From the NCBI GenBank assembly GCA_002342785.1, contig DDQV01000191.1, positions 1-17,540 on the forward strand: a stretch of 17,540 bases of DNA, given 5' to 3'. The translations under genes were made by a program, and so were the position numbers. Position 1 is the first letter of the stretch. Every line of letters begins with the position of its first letter. This document shows positions 7,089 through 15,905 of the stretch, piece by piece. The stretch comes from Fusobacteriaceae bacterium UBA2433 (GTDB lineage Bacteria; Fusobacteriota; Fusobacteriia; Fusobacteriales; Fusobacteriaceae). A model generated the notes under the pieces. It saw only the letters and a list, made by a program, of their open reading frames with translations, did no database searches and was not told the origin of the DNA.

Positions 7089-7135
7089 AAATAAGTTCTC
7101 TACGTCGATATCGACATAGAGAACTTATTTTTTTT
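7089..7135 (+). terminator. Terminator between xpt and the convergent aro operon
   Basis: A 21-bp stem with one C-A mismatch (7089-7109 with 7110-7130, centre GTCGATATCGAC) is followed by T through 7135, overlapping the stop codon of the convergent aminotransferase gene. The T run favours the plus strand (xpt). On the minus strand the same hairpin is the only candidate terminator for the long aro operon, but its T tract there is short. Confidence 0.85.
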
Positions 7136-8372
7136 AGCTTATGATATTTTTAATTTTTTTAGCTAAACCTTTTAATTTTTTCACAGAACTTCCACAGATA
7201 GCAATTCTAATTCCATGGGCTACTTCAATTGGATATATATTTTCCTTATTTAGTTTCTCTAAATTTTCTTTGATTTTTTCACTTTCCATCTTTAAAGTAA
7301 TAAAAAATCCTTCTTTATATGGATAAACTTCTAAACCAACTTCTCTAGCTTCCTCTAAAAATATTTTAGATCTTTTTTCTAATAATTTTATATAACTATC
7401 TCTCTCTTCTATTAATTTATCTTTTAAAATTTTATCAGATTGAATTTTTGAAAATAATTTCATCCCACCTTTAGGAATATTTGACCATATGCCTCTACAT
7501 GTAAATTCATTTGCGGTCATATATTCATCTATATTTTTCTTTTCATTTGATATAAATACACTTCCTCCTACACGAAGTCCGTATTCAGTAAGTGTTTTAG
7601 AACAACTAAATGAAAATATAACTAAATTTTTAGGAGAAAGATCTATAAAGTTTTCCATATATTTACGACTTTCATTGTATCCCCTTACAGAATAATCTAT
7701 ATAAGCTATATCATTTAAGAGGACAAAATTTCCATCTTTTGATAGATCATTCATAAGATCTACAATATCCTTCCACTGGGAATTACTCATAGAATATCCT
7801 GTAGGATTATGACATGGATCGTTTATAACTGATAAAACTTTACCTTGAGCTTTCATTATCCTAGTTGCTTTTTCTTTAAAATCTTTAATATTAAATTCAT
7901 CATTTTCATCAAATAGTTCATAGGTTTCTACTTTTAAATCGTGCTCTATTGCCATTATCTTATAAGATACCCAACCAATATTAGGAATGAGCACCGTTTG
8001 ACCTGGATCTAATATATTTTTAAATGTAGAGCTTACAGATCCAGATCCACCAGGAGTTGCAAGAGCTCCTACATTAATAAATTTATATTCATATTGACCT
8101 AATACCCATGATTTCATCTCTTTTAAAAAGTCTCTATCACCAATAAAAGATTCTGCATATGGAGCTATATCCATGTTGCCTAAGTTTTTGTATACCTCAC
8201 TTACAGAATCAAAAATAGTTAATCTACCATCTTCGGTACAAAGTGCTCCTAAGGTTACATCTATCACATTTTCTTCTCCATATTTAATTTTTGCATCCTG
8301 AGCTTTTTTTACCATGGTAAAAACTGTGTCTACTACATTTTTATCCTTTGATCTTTTAGCTAATACTCCCAC
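7134..8372 (-). CDS. Class I/II PLP aminotransferase, probable aromatic aminotransferase
   Basis: Fold-type I aminotransferase of the aspartate/aromatic group, 412 residues. Visible marks are CHNPTG at 187-192, DIAY at 221-224, the Schiff-base lysine K259 in FSCSKT, R267 in GLRVGG, and a C-terminal arginine in HGIRIAICGSS that would hold the substrate carboxylate. The start is GTG at 8372, five bases after AAGGAGG; that ribosome site overlaps the aroE stop. As the last gene of an operon holding pheA and tyrA, it most likely converts phenylpyruvate and 4-hydroxyphenylpyruvate to phenylalanine and tyrosine, or prephenate to arogenate. Aspartate aminotransferase activity cannot be ruled out, and substrate choice rests on context only. 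Confidence 0.8.
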   Translation of the reverse strand: MGVLAKRSKDKNVVDTVFTMVKKAQDAKIKYGEENVIDVTLGALCTEDGRLTIFDSVSEVYKNLGNMDIAPYAESFIGDRDFLKEMKSWVLGQYEYKFINVGALATPGGSGSVSSTFKNILDPGQTVLIPNIGWVSYKIMAIEHDLKVETYELFDENDEFNIKDFKEKATRIMKAQGKVLSVINDPCHNPTGYSMSNSQWKDIVDLMNDLSKDGNFVLLNDIAYIDYSVRGYNESRKYMENFIDLSPKNLVIFSFSCSKTLTEYGLRVGGSVFISNEKKNIDEYMTANEFTCRGIWSNIPKGGMKLFSKIQSDKILKDKLIEERDSYIKLLEKRSKIFLEEAREVGLEVYPYKEGFFITLKMESEKIKENLEKLNKENIYPIEVAHGIRIAICGSSVKKLKGLAKKIKNIIS

Positions 8373-8385
8373 GTAGACCTCCTTT

Positions 8386-9201
8386 TTATCTATTATAAAT
8401 CAGTGTTTTTATTTTTTCATAAATTTTTAAAGTTTCATCTTCTGATATTTCTCTTTCTTGCCATATTTCCTCTGCTTTTATAGCTTGTCCCACAAGCATA
8501 AGTAAACCATTTTCGCTTACTTTAAAATCTTCTAAAAATTTAGTTTTTTCGGGATTATATACAAGATCTATACCAGCTTGGTATTCTTTTTTTTCCTCTT
8601 TTTTTATTACGCTAGACTCTATATTAGGATACATCCCACAAGGAGTACAATTAACTATTAAATTTTTTTCAGATATAAGTTGTAGTTCATTGTAAGATAT
8701 AATATTCAAATTTTTAAAATTTTGAAAACTTATCATAGCTTTTTCTACATCCCTGGTAACTAAATAATTTTTACCACCGAGATCTTCTAAACATTTAATT
8801 ACAGCTTTGGCAGATCCACCAGCGCCACAGATAAAGTTTTTTTTATCTTTAATATCTAATTTTAATTTGGTTATTATCATCTTGAATCCATAGTAGTCAG
8901 TATTATATCCAATTAATTTTCCATCTTTAGAGATAACAGTATTTACTGCTCCTATCTCTCTAGCTTCTTTGGATATCTCATCTAAATATTTCATAATATC
9001 TGTTTTATATGGAATAGTAATATTGATTCCTAACAACTCTTTTTCTCTTAATTTTTTTATAACTTCTATTAAATTATCTGGAGATAGTTCTAATAAAGAA
9101 TATTCATCATCTATCTTAAGTCTTTCAAAGATCATATTATGGATTGCTGGAGAGAAGCTATGTCCTAATTTTTCTCCAATTAAAGCATACTTATTTTTCA
9201 T
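8386..9201 (-). CDS. aroE: Shikimate dehydrogenase
   Basis: Reduces 3-dehydroshikimate to shikimate with NADPH, fourth step of the shikimate pathway. Numbering from the TTG at 9210, the substrate-binding GHSFSPAIHN is at 16-25, NITIPYK ends in catalytic K69, AVNT is at 88-91 and NTD ends in D105. The nucleotide loop is GAGGSAKA at 129-136, followed by VNCTPCGMYP. Length is typical of AroE. The frame opens with TTG at 9210, but the ATG at 9201 gives the usual N-terminus MKNKYALIG. GAGGTGA lies 3 nt before the TTG (to GAGG) and 12 nt before the ATG, so neither spacing is ideal; I chose the ATG. The gene overlaps the end of pheA by 11 nt, implying coupled translation. Confidence 0.93.
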   Translation of the reverse strand: MKNKYALIGEKLGHSFSPAIHNMIFERLKIDDEYSLLELSPDNLIEVIKKLREKELLGINITIPYKTDIMKYLDEISKEAREIGAVNTVISKDGKLIGYNTDYYGFKMIITKLKLDIKDKKNFICGAGGSAKAVIKCLEDLGGKNYLVTRDVEKAMISFQNFKNLNIISYNELQLISEKNLIVNCTPCGMYPNIESSVIKKEEKKEYQAGIDLVYNPEKTKFLEDFKVSENGLLMLVGQAIKAEEIWQEREISEDETLKIYEKIKTLIYNR

Positions 9202-10261
9202 AACTACCAATCACCTCAAAATAGTTAGTTTTTTTCTCAATCTCCTTTATAGCATCCTTTAATATATTGTAGTTACCTTCTAATTCTACAAAAAAGATAT
9301 ATTCCCAAGGGGAATCTTTAAGAGGTCTTGATTTTATACTCAACATATTGATACCATCTTTACTAATTTCTCCTAAGACACTAGATAGATCTCCAGATCT
9401 ATTATATGTAGAAAATGCTACCATGATTCTATTGTGTTCTTTATTTACAATTAGTTTATCTCCAATAACCATAAATCTAGTTGTATTATCTTCATGGGTA
9501 TTGATATTTTTTACTAAGATATCTAAATTATAGATCTTTGCCGTTTCAGCACTTCCTATGGCACCTTTAGTTACGTCATTTACCTCACTTACATATTTTG
9601 CACTTATGGCAGTGTTATAATATGGAATTTCCTTATAGCCTCTTTCTTTTAAAAATGTTTGAGACTGTTTAAAACCTTGAATATGAGAATAGATCTCTTT
9701 GATATCATCTAATTTAGATCCTTTTACCCCTAAGAGATTATGATCTATTTTTAGATCTATAATATCTATTATATAGGCATTATATTTTTTCATAAGATCA
9801 AAGTTATCTGTAATATCTCCTGTATAGGAGTTTTCAATAGGAAGAACACCTCTTTCTATCTCTTTATTTTTTAATGCTATAAAGACATCTTCAAAGTTTT
9901 GATAAGAATTTAAAGATTCATCTATATATTTAGTTTTTAGTGCTAAATAACTAAAAGATCCTGGAATACCTTGATATCCAACTATTTCATCTAAACCTAA
10001 AATAGATTTTTGATAGTCTCTTGAGATTTCCATATTTTTTTCTAAAAACTTAATATAATGTTTTTTTAATTTTTCATCTGTGACTCTTTTAGAATTTTTT
10101 TCAATAACTATTTTTTCCCTGGCGGTATCTAAAACATCCATCCCTTGATCTTGTTTATATTTTGCAATTCCTTCTACTATTTTCATTCTTTTTATAAATA
10201 GTTTAGCCATCTCTTGGTCTATTTCATTTATCTCAACCCTTAACTCATCTAATTTTTTCAT
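9191..10261 (-). CDS. pheA: Bifunctional chorismate mutase/prephenate dehydratase (P-protein)
   Basis: Converts chorismate to prephenate and on to phenylpyruvate. Numbering from the first ATG (10270), an AroQ chorismate mutase helical domain spans 5-90 with R11, R28 and K39 in the expected places. The prephenate dehydratase domain spans about 96-273, with GSFSYLAL, LPIENSYTGDI and the NTTRF motif (T264, R265, F266) of the active site. The ACT domain (281-357) has GDLSSVL and KSRP at the positions of the phenylalanine-binding GALV and ESRP of E. coli PheA, so feedback inhibition by phenylalanine is likely. AGGA at the aroC stop lies 8 nt before the ATG at 10261, which I prefer over the two ATGs just upstream (10270, 10267). 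It overlaps aroE at its 3' end. Confidence 0.94.
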   Translation of the reverse strand: MKKLDELRVEINEIDQEMAKLFIKRMKIVEGIAKYKQDQGMDVLDTAREKIVIEKNSKRVTDEKLKKHYIKFLEKNMEISRDYQKSILGLDEIVGYQGIPGSFSYLALKTKYIDESLNSYQNFEDVFIALKNKEIERGVLPIENSYTGDITDNFDLMKKYNAYIIDIIDLKIDHNLLGVKGSKLDDIKEIYSHIQGFKQSQTFLKERGYKEIPYYNTAISAKYVSEVNDVTKGAIGSAETAKIYNLDILVKNINTHEDNTTRFMVIGDKLIVNKEHNRIMVAFSTYNRSGDLSSVLGEISKDGINMLSIKSRPLKDSPWEYIFFVELEGNYNILKDAIKEIEKKTNYFEVIGSYEK

Positions 10262-10271
10262 TTTCATCATC

Positions 10272-11351
10272 CTAAGACACTACCAAAAAATCTAAAATTC
10301 CGATAGCTGCCATTGCTTCTACTACTACTAAAGCTCTAGGAACTATACAAGGATCGTGTCTTCCTATAATTTTAAATTCTGTTTCAGTATTATTTTTCAT
10401 ATCTATGGTTTTTTGAGGTCTTGATATAGAAGGAGTTGGTTTTATAGCTACTCTAAAGTTTATAGGCATTCCATTAGTGATTCCACCTAAAATTCCACCG
10501 TTATTATTAGTTTGAGTTATTACTTTATCATTATCTATATAGATATCATCGTTAGCTTCACTTCCAAATAGATCTGTTATTTTAAATCCTGCACCAAATT
10601 CTACACCTTTTACAGCTGGGATAGAATACATAAGTCCAGATAGTTGACTCTCAATAGAATTAAAAAACGGGTTTCCTATTCCAGGTTCTATACCTATAAT
10701 AGAGCACTCGATTATTCCACCTAAGGAATCTTGCTCATTTTTTGCTGCTAATATTTTTTTTCTACTGAGATCTTCTAAATTTTCATCTAAAAATGGAAGT
10801 TGTTTTTCAGATAATTTTTTAAAATTTTCTTTATTTAGATCCTCTTCACAAAAATCTCTATCTTCAAGATCTTTTATACTTTTTATATGGGTACCTATAT
10901 GGATATTTTTATCTCTTAATATTTGTTTTGCTATTGCTCCTGCAAATACAATAGGAGCTGTCAATCTACCTGAAAAATGTCCCCCTCCACGATAATCATT
11001 GTATCCGTCATATCTTTTGTACCCAGTATAGTCAGCATGAGCTGGTCTAGCAATATCTTTTATCTTATTATAATCTCTTGATTGTTGATCTCTATTTCTA
11101 ATTAAGATACTAAGAGGTGCTCCTGTAGTATAATCATTAAAATATCCACTCAATATTTCAAAAGTATCAGCTTCTTTTCTGGCAGTTGTAAGTTCATTTT
11201 TACCTGTAGCACGTCTTTGTAACTCAAATTTAATTAGATCTAGATCTAATTTTACTCCTGCTGGTAGTCCATCAATAGTTATTCCTATCCCTACACCGTG
11301 GGATTCTCCAAACAATGATAACTTTATATTTTTTCCCCAAGTTGATCCCAT
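10272..11351 (-). CDS. aroC: Chorismate synthase
   Basis: Makes chorismate from 5-enolpyruvylshikimate-3-phosphate using reduced FMN. The 359 residues match the family. Signatures are GESHG at 15-19 (H18), RPAHADYT at 102-109 (H105) and RGGGHFSGRLTAP at 121-133; later segments include NNGGILGGITNG and GRHDPC near the C-terminus. The start ATG is preceded by AAGGGTGAAATA. It lies 25 bp after aroA and only a few bases before pheA, whose AGGA ribosome site overlaps the aroC stop TAG. Whether the enzyme reduces its own flavin cannot be told from the sequence. Confidence 0.96.
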   Translation of the reverse strand: MGSTWGKNIKLSLFGESHGVGIGITIDGLPAGVKLDLDLIKFELQRRATGKNELTTARKEADTFEILSGYFNDYTTGAPLSILIRNRDQQSRDYNKIKDIARPAHADYTGYKRYDGYNDYRGGGHFSGRLTAPIVFAGAIAKQILRDKNIHIGTHIKSIKDLEDRDFCEEDLNKENFKKLSEKQLPFLDENLEDLSRKKILAAKNEQDSLGGIIECSIIGIEPGIGNPFFNSIESQLSGLMYSIPAVKGVEFGAGFKITDLFGSEANDDIYIDNDKVITQTNNNGGILGGITNGMPINFRVAIKPTPSISRPQKTIDMKNNTETEFKIIGRHDPCIVPRALVVVEAMAAIGILDFLVVS

Positions 11352-11376
11352 TATTTCACCCTTCCCTTTACAGTTT

Positions 11377-12651
11377 TTATTTCTCTATTATTTCCATATT
11401 TCCATTTAATTTTTCAAAATCTTTCCAAAAATCAGGATAAGATTTTTTTACTGAATCAGCACCAGTTAAAATAATTGGTTTATCACATCTACTACTAGCT
11501 ACTGCTAATGCCATAGCAACTCTGTGATCGTTCCAAGCATCTACTTCTACTCCACCCTTTAAATTTTTAACACCTTCTACGATCATTCCATTTTCAGTCT
11601 CCACTATCTTAGCACCTAATTTATTAAGTTCAGTTGTCATAGAAGTTATCCTATCAGATTCTTTTATTCTTAGTCTTCCAGCATTAATTATTTTAGTAGT
11701 TCCCTTACTTAGACTAGCTAAAACTGCAACTATAGGGCCTAAGTCTGGGCATTGACTAAGATCAACTATTGCTCCAATAGATTCTTTACCTTTTATACTT
11801 ATTACATCTTCATCTATAGTTAGATCTCCACCCATATCTTTTAATATTTTTATTATTTCCCTATCACCTTGGAGTGAATTAGGATTCATTCCAAAACAAT
11901 TGATACCATCATTTAAAAATCCAGCTACTAACCAAAAAGCTACTTGAGAAAAATCTCCTTCAACTCTATAGTCTTGTGCTTTATATTCTTGATTTCCACG
12001 AACAATAAATCTTTCATAATTTTCATTGATTATTTCTATACCAAATTTATTTAAAATATCCAAAGTTAGATCTATATATCCTTTAGATTCTAGATTAGTA
12101 GTTATTACTATCTCAGAATCACCGTCTAATTTTGGGAGTGTATAGAGTAAACCTGTTATAAATTGAGAACTGATATCTCCCCTTACTTCAAATCTTCCTG
12201 CTTTTAACTTTCCATCAATAGTTAATGGAAGTTCTTCTACACCATGACTATATTTTATATTTTGTTTGTCAAAAATTTCATGAAAGACATTGAGTGGTCT
12301 AGTAGCTAATCTTCCTTCACCTACAAAAGTTACTTTTCCATCTGCCAGTAAAGATATAGGAATCATAAATCTAATTGTAGATCCTGATTCTCCGCAATTT
12401 ATAGTACTATTTATTCTTTTTAGATTTTTAGATCCTGTAATAACTTCATAGTCTTCAAATTTCTTTATATCTACACCCAAATCTTTCATTGCTTGAGTTG
12501 TTACTATTATATCATTTGAAAAATTAAGATTTGTTATTATACTACTTCCATGAGCTAATGAACCTGCAATTATAGCTCGATGTGCTAGACTTTTAGATGG
12601 TGGTATCACCACATCTCCTTTTAATTCATTTGGAACTATATTTACTTTCAT
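11377..12651 (-). CDS. aroA: 3-phosphoshikimate 1-carboxyvinyltransferase (EPSP synthase)
   Basis: Joins phosphoenolpyruvate to shikimate-3-phosphate, sixth pathway step; 424 residues, usual length. Motifs: PPSKSLAHRA near residue 17, GEGRLATRP, QGDREI, CPDLGP, RLRIKESDR and NDHRVAMA, with the catalytic aspartate and glutamate in the last segments. The loop that contacts PEP and glyphosate reads GESGSTIRF instead of the class I LGNAGTAMRP; the position of E. coli P101 is phenylalanine here and T97 is serine. Such loops are, as far as I recall, common in clostridia and fusobacteria, so glyphosate response is not predictable from class I rules. GGAGG lies seven bases before the ATG. An 88-bp gap separates it from aroB. 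Confidence 0.95.
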   Translation of the reverse strand: MKVNIVPNELKGDVVIPPSKSLAHRAIIAGSLAHGSSIITNLNFSNDIIVTTQAMKDLGVDIKKFEDYEVITGSKNLKRINSTINCGESGSTIRFMIPISLLADGKVTFVGEGRLATRPLNVFHEIFDKQNIKYSHGVEELPLTIDGKLKAGRFEVRGDISSQFITGLLYTLPKLDGDSEIVITTNLESKGYIDLTLDILNKFGIEIINENYERFIVRGNQEYKAQDYRVEGDFSQVAFWLVAGFLNDGINCFGMNPNSLQGDREIIKILKDMGGDLTIDEDVISIKGKESIGAIVDLSQCPDLGPIVAVLASLSKGTTKIINAGRLRIKESDRITSMTTELNKLGAKIVETENGMIVEGVKNLKGGVEVDAWNDHRVAMALAVASSRCDKPIILTGADSVKKSYPDFWKDFEKLNGNMEIIEK

Positions 12652-12680
12652 TTCTACCCTCCTACCCTACATAAACACTA

Positions 12681-12709
12681 TTTATAAAAAGTTATATAAT
12701 ATTATACAA
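12681..12709 (-). promoter_or_regulatory. Candidate internal promoter before aroA
   Basis: In the 88-bp aroB-aroA gap the minus strand has TTGTAT (12709-12704), a 17-bp spacer and TATAAA (12686-12681). It could give extra transcription of aroA-aroC-pheA-aroE independent of the attenuator upstream. The gap is very AT-rich, so chance matches are likely. Confidence 0.35.
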
Positions 12710-12739
12710 AAAATAATCTAAATTCTTTTAGTTTATCTT

Positions 12740-13804
12740 TTATTTAAGTAATTTCTCGGTTATTTCTTTTTCTGATATTTTTTTAATTTCTACACTACCT
12801 ACTTCAGATAAAAATATAAAATTTAATATCCCTGATATATTCTTTTTATCTGTTTTCATAATTTCTACAAGATCTTTTAATTTAACTTCATCTTCTATGG
12901 GAAGATTATAATTTTGTAAAATTTCTTTTATTTTTTCCGATTCTCCAAGTTTTGTTATGTTTAATCTTTCTCCTAATCTTGTGATCTCATACATTCCTAT
13001 AGATATTGCTTCTCCATGGGTATATTTAGTATAATTATAATATTTTTCAATGGCATGACCTAGAGTGTGTCCAAAATTTAAGATCATACGAAGTCCCATA
13101 TCGAGCTCATCTATCTCTACTATTTTTGCTTTAATCTCACAACATCGTTTAATAATTTTTTCAATATGGTTCATAGAATCTTTTATATCTTTTTTATCTA
13201 GTAAAAAATTAAAAAATTCATTGTCATAGATAGCACCGTATTTGATTACTTCTGCCATACCACTTCTGACTTCTCTTTCATCTAGTGTTTTAAGTAGTTC
13301 TGGATCGATAATTACCATCTTTGGTTGATAAAAACTTCCAACTAAATTTTTACCTCTATTTGTATCTACTGCCACTTTTCCTCCTACACTACTATCTACT
13401 TGGGCTAATAATGTAGTTGGAATTTGAATGAAATCCATTCCTCTATATATTGTAGAAGCTGTAAATCCAGCTAGGTCTCCTACAACTCCACCACCAAAAG
13501 CTATGAGTAGGTCTCCTCTTTTTATTCCTGAATCGACAATTTTTTCATATACCTCTGTTAGAGTATTAAAATTTTTATTTTCTTCCCCTGCATTAAAAAC
13601 TACTTTTGCAGTTGTGTAACCTGTATCTTCTAAATTTTTTATTAACTTATCTCCATAGAGTCTATCTACATTTGTATCGGTAACTACAACTATTTTTTTC
13701 TTCTTGTAGACCTTTGATATATATTTTCCAACTTCTGAAAATATTCCTTTCTCTATAAAAATATCATAGGATTTCTCTTCTAAATTTATATGTAATTTCT
13801 CCAT
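12740..13804 (-). CDS. aroB: 3-dehydroquinate synthase
   Basis: Cyclises DAHP to 3-dehydroquinate with NAD+ and a divalent metal, second pathway step; 354 residues, typical. The dinucleotide loop is GGGVVGD at 104-110, followed by PTTLLAQVDSSVGGK at 129-143. The metal ligands are visible as E185 (GMAEVIKYG), H246 (NFGHTLGH, with H250) and H263 (THGEAISIG). The ATG lies two bases after the tyrA stop, and its ribosome site AAGGAGA lies inside the end of tyrA, so translation is probably coupled. A bidomain AroB with every expected catalytic motif; nothing unusual seen. Confidence 0.96.
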   Translation of the reverse strand: MEKLHINLEEKSYDIFIEKGIFSEVGKYISKVYKKKKIVVVTDTNVDRLYGDKLIKNLEDTGYTTAKVVFNAGEENKNFNTLTEVYEKIVDSGIKRGDLLIAFGGGVVGDLAGFTASTIYRGMDFIQIPTTLLAQVDSSVGGKVAVDTNRGKNLVGSFYQPKMVIIDPELLKTLDEREVRSGMAEVIKYGAIYDNEFFNFLLDKKDIKDSMNHIEKIIKRCCEIKAKIVEIDELDMGLRMILNFGHTLGHAIEKYYNYTKYTHGEAISIGMYEITRLGERLNITKLGESEKIKEILQNYNLPIEDEVKLKDLVEIMKTDKKNISGILNFIFLSEVGSVEIKKISEKEITEKLLK

Positions 13805-13806
13805 CT

Positions 13807-14655
13807 TTAAGATATCTCCTTTCTCCTTAGAGTAGATTTTTTAAATTCTTCTTTTAAAGATTCACTATCTTCTTTCTTTAGAGCATCTTTTATTATATCT
13901 AAACTTTCTTCAAATTTTTCTATTTTTTTTATGAGATTTTTTCTATTACCCATAAATAAATTATCCCATAGATCTTCATTTATCATAGCTATTCGAGTAA
14001 GATCTCTAAATGAATCTCCTATAAATACATTGGTATCAAAGTTTTTTTCATCGGAGTTAACTAGAGCAACTGCTATTGCATGGCTTAGTTGACTAGTAAA
14101 AGATATTATCTCATCATGTTTTTCAGGAGTTATTCGAGTAACCATTTTAAATCCCATCTTATATGCTAATCTTTCTATTAGATCTAAATTTTTAAGGTGG
14201 TTAGAAGGATGGGGAGTTATTATAAAATTAGCGCCACTAAATATTTTTTTATCTGAGTTCCACACTCCTTGTACTTCCCTTCCTGCCATGGGATGCGCTC
14301 CTACAAAATCTATATTTGATGGAAGTTTTTCTACGACTCTATCTATCATATCTCCCTTGACACCTACTGCATCTGTAATAACAGAATTAGATTTAAAATT
14401 ATCTTTATTTTTCTCTATAAATTTCTCTACTAGATTGGGATAGAGACAAATTACTGTTAGATCACTTTTAGATAGAGGAATTTTAGGATCTACAAATCCC
14501 TTGTCTATTATTTTATGAGATTCTGAGTAGGAAAGAGCTTTTTCATCTAAATCTATCCCATAGATTACATCAAATTCATCTCTCAATGCTTTAGCATAGC
14601 ATCCACCTATAAGTCCTAATCCTACTATACTTAACGTTTTTTTTATTTCTTTCAT
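13807..14655 (-). CDS. tyrA: Prephenate dehydrogenase
   Basis: Oxidative decarboxylation of prephenate to 4-hydroxyphenylpyruvate (or arogenate to tyrosine); 282 residues. The Rossmann loop is GLGLIGG at 12-18 with D35 at the end of the second strand, which favours NAD+ over NADP+. Catalytic-region motifs are GAHPMAGRE (H121), SQLSHAIA (H192) and GDSFRDLTR (R217). The protein ends after the dimerisation helices, with neither an ACT domain nor a chorismate mutase fusion, so tyrosine feedback, if any, is not through an ACT domain. AAAGGGGAAT precedes the ATG. The 94-bp gap to the DAHP synthase gene holds an imperfect AT-rich inverted repeat (14711-14727) without a T run. Confidence 0.93.
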   Translation of the reverse strand: MKEIKKTLSIVGLGLIGGCYAKALRDEFDVIYGIDLDEKALSYSESHKIIDKGFVDPKIPLSKSDLTVICLYPNLVEKFIEKNKDNFKSNSVITDAVGVKGDMIDRVVEKLPSNIDFVGAHPMAGREVQGVWNSDKKIFSGANFIITPHPSNHLKNLDLIERLAYKMGFKMVTRITPEKHDEIISFTSQLSHAIAVALVNSDEKNFDTNVFIGDSFRDLTRIAMINEDLWDNLFMGNRKNLIKKIEKFEESLDIIKDALKKEDSESLKEEFKKSTLRRKEIS

Positions 14656-14749
14656 CTCATTCCCCTTTCTCTAATATTTTTATTTTGTTTTAATTTTAAT
14701 CTTCCTCTAATCTAATTTTAAATTAGAAGAAGATCAAAAGGAAAATTAA

Positions 14750-15763
14750 TTACATTTTTTTATTTACTACTTCTAATATTTTTTTTACATCTATTACTAG
14801 ATCTTCAAATTGTTCTGGTCTAAGAGATTGTGCTCCATCGCATAATGCATTTTCAGGATCGTTATGTACCTCGATCATTAGTCCATCGGCTCCTACTGCT
14901 GCTGCTGCCATGGCTAATTTTTTTACCATCCATCTTTTTCCTGTAGCATGACTAGGATCTACAATTACTGGTAAGTGACTTAATTTTTTTACTGCCAATA
15001 CTGCACTTAGGTCAAGCGTATTTCTTGTAAATTTTTCATATGTTCTGATTCCTCTTTCACATAAGATTACTTTTTCATTTCCCCCTGCCATAATATATTC
15101 AGCAGACATCAACCATTCTTCAATTGTAGCAGATAATCCTCTTTTTAATAAGATTGGTTTATCGATCTTTCCAAGAGCTTTTAAAAGATCAAAGTTTTGC
15201 ATATTTCTGGCTCCCACTTGAATAATATCTACTTCTCTAGCAAACCTTTCTACTAGATCTACTGACATGATTTCAGTAACTATTGGCATTCCAGTTTCTT
15301 TTCTAGCTTCCTTTAATAACTCCAATCCTTCTAATTCCATTCCTTGAAAAGCATATGGAGAAGTTCTTGGTTTGTATGCTCCACCACGTAAAATTTGAGC
15401 TCCTGATTTTTTTACTGATCTAGCTACTTCTAAAATTTGATCTCTTGACTCTACAGAACAAGGACCAGACATGATAGTAAAAGTTCCTTCACCTATTTTT
15501 ATTCCATTAACATCTACTATTGTAGATTCCTCTTGCATTTTTTTATTGGCTTTTTTAAATGGTTCTTGTATTCTTGTCACCTTTTCCACTCCTTCTATTG
15601 CTTCAATATCTCTTACACTTAGTTTTGATGTATCTCCGATTATTCCTAAAACTCCGTATTCTTTTCCTGAAGCGTCTTTAACTTCCATTCCTAAGTTTTC
15701 AAATATTTTGACAATGTGGTTTACTTGATCAGTTGTAGTACCTTTGGTTAATTTAATTATCAT
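14750..15763 (-). CDS. aroF: 3-deoxy-7-phosphoheptulonate (DAHP) synthase, type I-beta with regulatory domain
   Basis: Condenses PEP and erythrose-4-phosphate, the first committed step of aromatic synthesis. The ATG at 15763 gives 337 residues, very close to the Thermotoga maritima enzyme (338). The frame extends to a TTG at 15778, but the ribosome site GGGAGG lies inside that extension, seven bases before the ATG, so the shorter start is right. Residues 1-70 form a ferredoxin-like domain, which in this type binds tyrosine or phenylalanine for feedback inhibition. The barrel has SGPCSVES (metal ligand C102), KPRTSPYAFQG from 131, LLKRG, H272 in DPSHATG, E298 in IEVHNDP and D309. It is first gene after the attenuator leader and heads the aro operon. 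Confidence 0.95.
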   Translation of the reverse strand: MIIKLTKGTTTDQVNHIVKIFENLGMEVKDASGKEYGVLGIIGDTSKLSVRDIEAIEGVEKVTRIQEPFKKANKKMQEESTIVDVNGIKIGEGTFTIMSGPCSVESRDQILEVARSVKKSGAQILRGGAYKPRTSPYAFQGMELEGLELLKEARKETGMPIVTEIMSVDLVERFAREVDIIQVGARNMQNFDLLKALGKIDKPILLKRGLSATIEEWLMSAEYIMAGGNEKVILCERGIRTYEKFTRNTLDLSAVLAVKKLSHLPVIVDPSHATGKRWMVKKLAMAAAAVGADGLMIEVHNDPENALCDGAQSLRPEQFEDLVIDVKKILEVVNKKM

Positions 15764-15802
15764 TTTTTTGCCTCCCAAAATATCTATTATTTTTTATTCT
15801 AT

Positions 15803-15836
15803 AAAATAAAAAACCTGTTCTATAGAGAACAGGTTT
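15803..15836 (-). terminator. Distal attenuator terminator (T2) of the aro leader
   Basis: On the minus strand, AAACCTGTTC (15836-15827) pairs perfectly with GAACAGGTTT (15820-15811), with one more pair at the loop, then T6-A-T4 to 15803. It is a strong intrinsic terminator 40 bp before the DAHP synthase start. Its 5' arm with the preceding U can instead pair over ten bases with AACAGGTTTA just after the leader-peptide stop. Confidence 0.92.
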
Positions 15837-15850
15837 ACAATTTTTTCTAA

Positions 15851-15880
15851 TAAAAAGACCTATATTTAAAATATAGGTCT
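15851..15880 (-). terminator. Proximal attenuator terminator (T1) of the aro leader
   Basis: On the minus strand, AGACCTATATTT (15880-15869) is complementary to AAATATAGGTCT (15867-15856); the innermost pairs must open for the loop, leaving about ten. TTTTT (15856-15852) follows. Both T1 and T2 are preceded by AATTGT and begin with a similar ACCT-containing arm, as if one module had been duplicated. Confidence 0.85.
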
Positions 15881-15905
15881 ACAATTAAAAAATCTATTTT
15901 GACGA

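Noticed and set aside
14701..14735. Terminator or attenuator between DAHP synthase and tyrA
   Set aside because: The inverted repeat is AT-rich with no T run on either strand.
15764..15778. N-terminal extension of DAHP synthase from a TTG at 15778
   Set aside because: The extension contains the GGGAGG ribosome site, and the ATG at 15763 gives the family-typical length.
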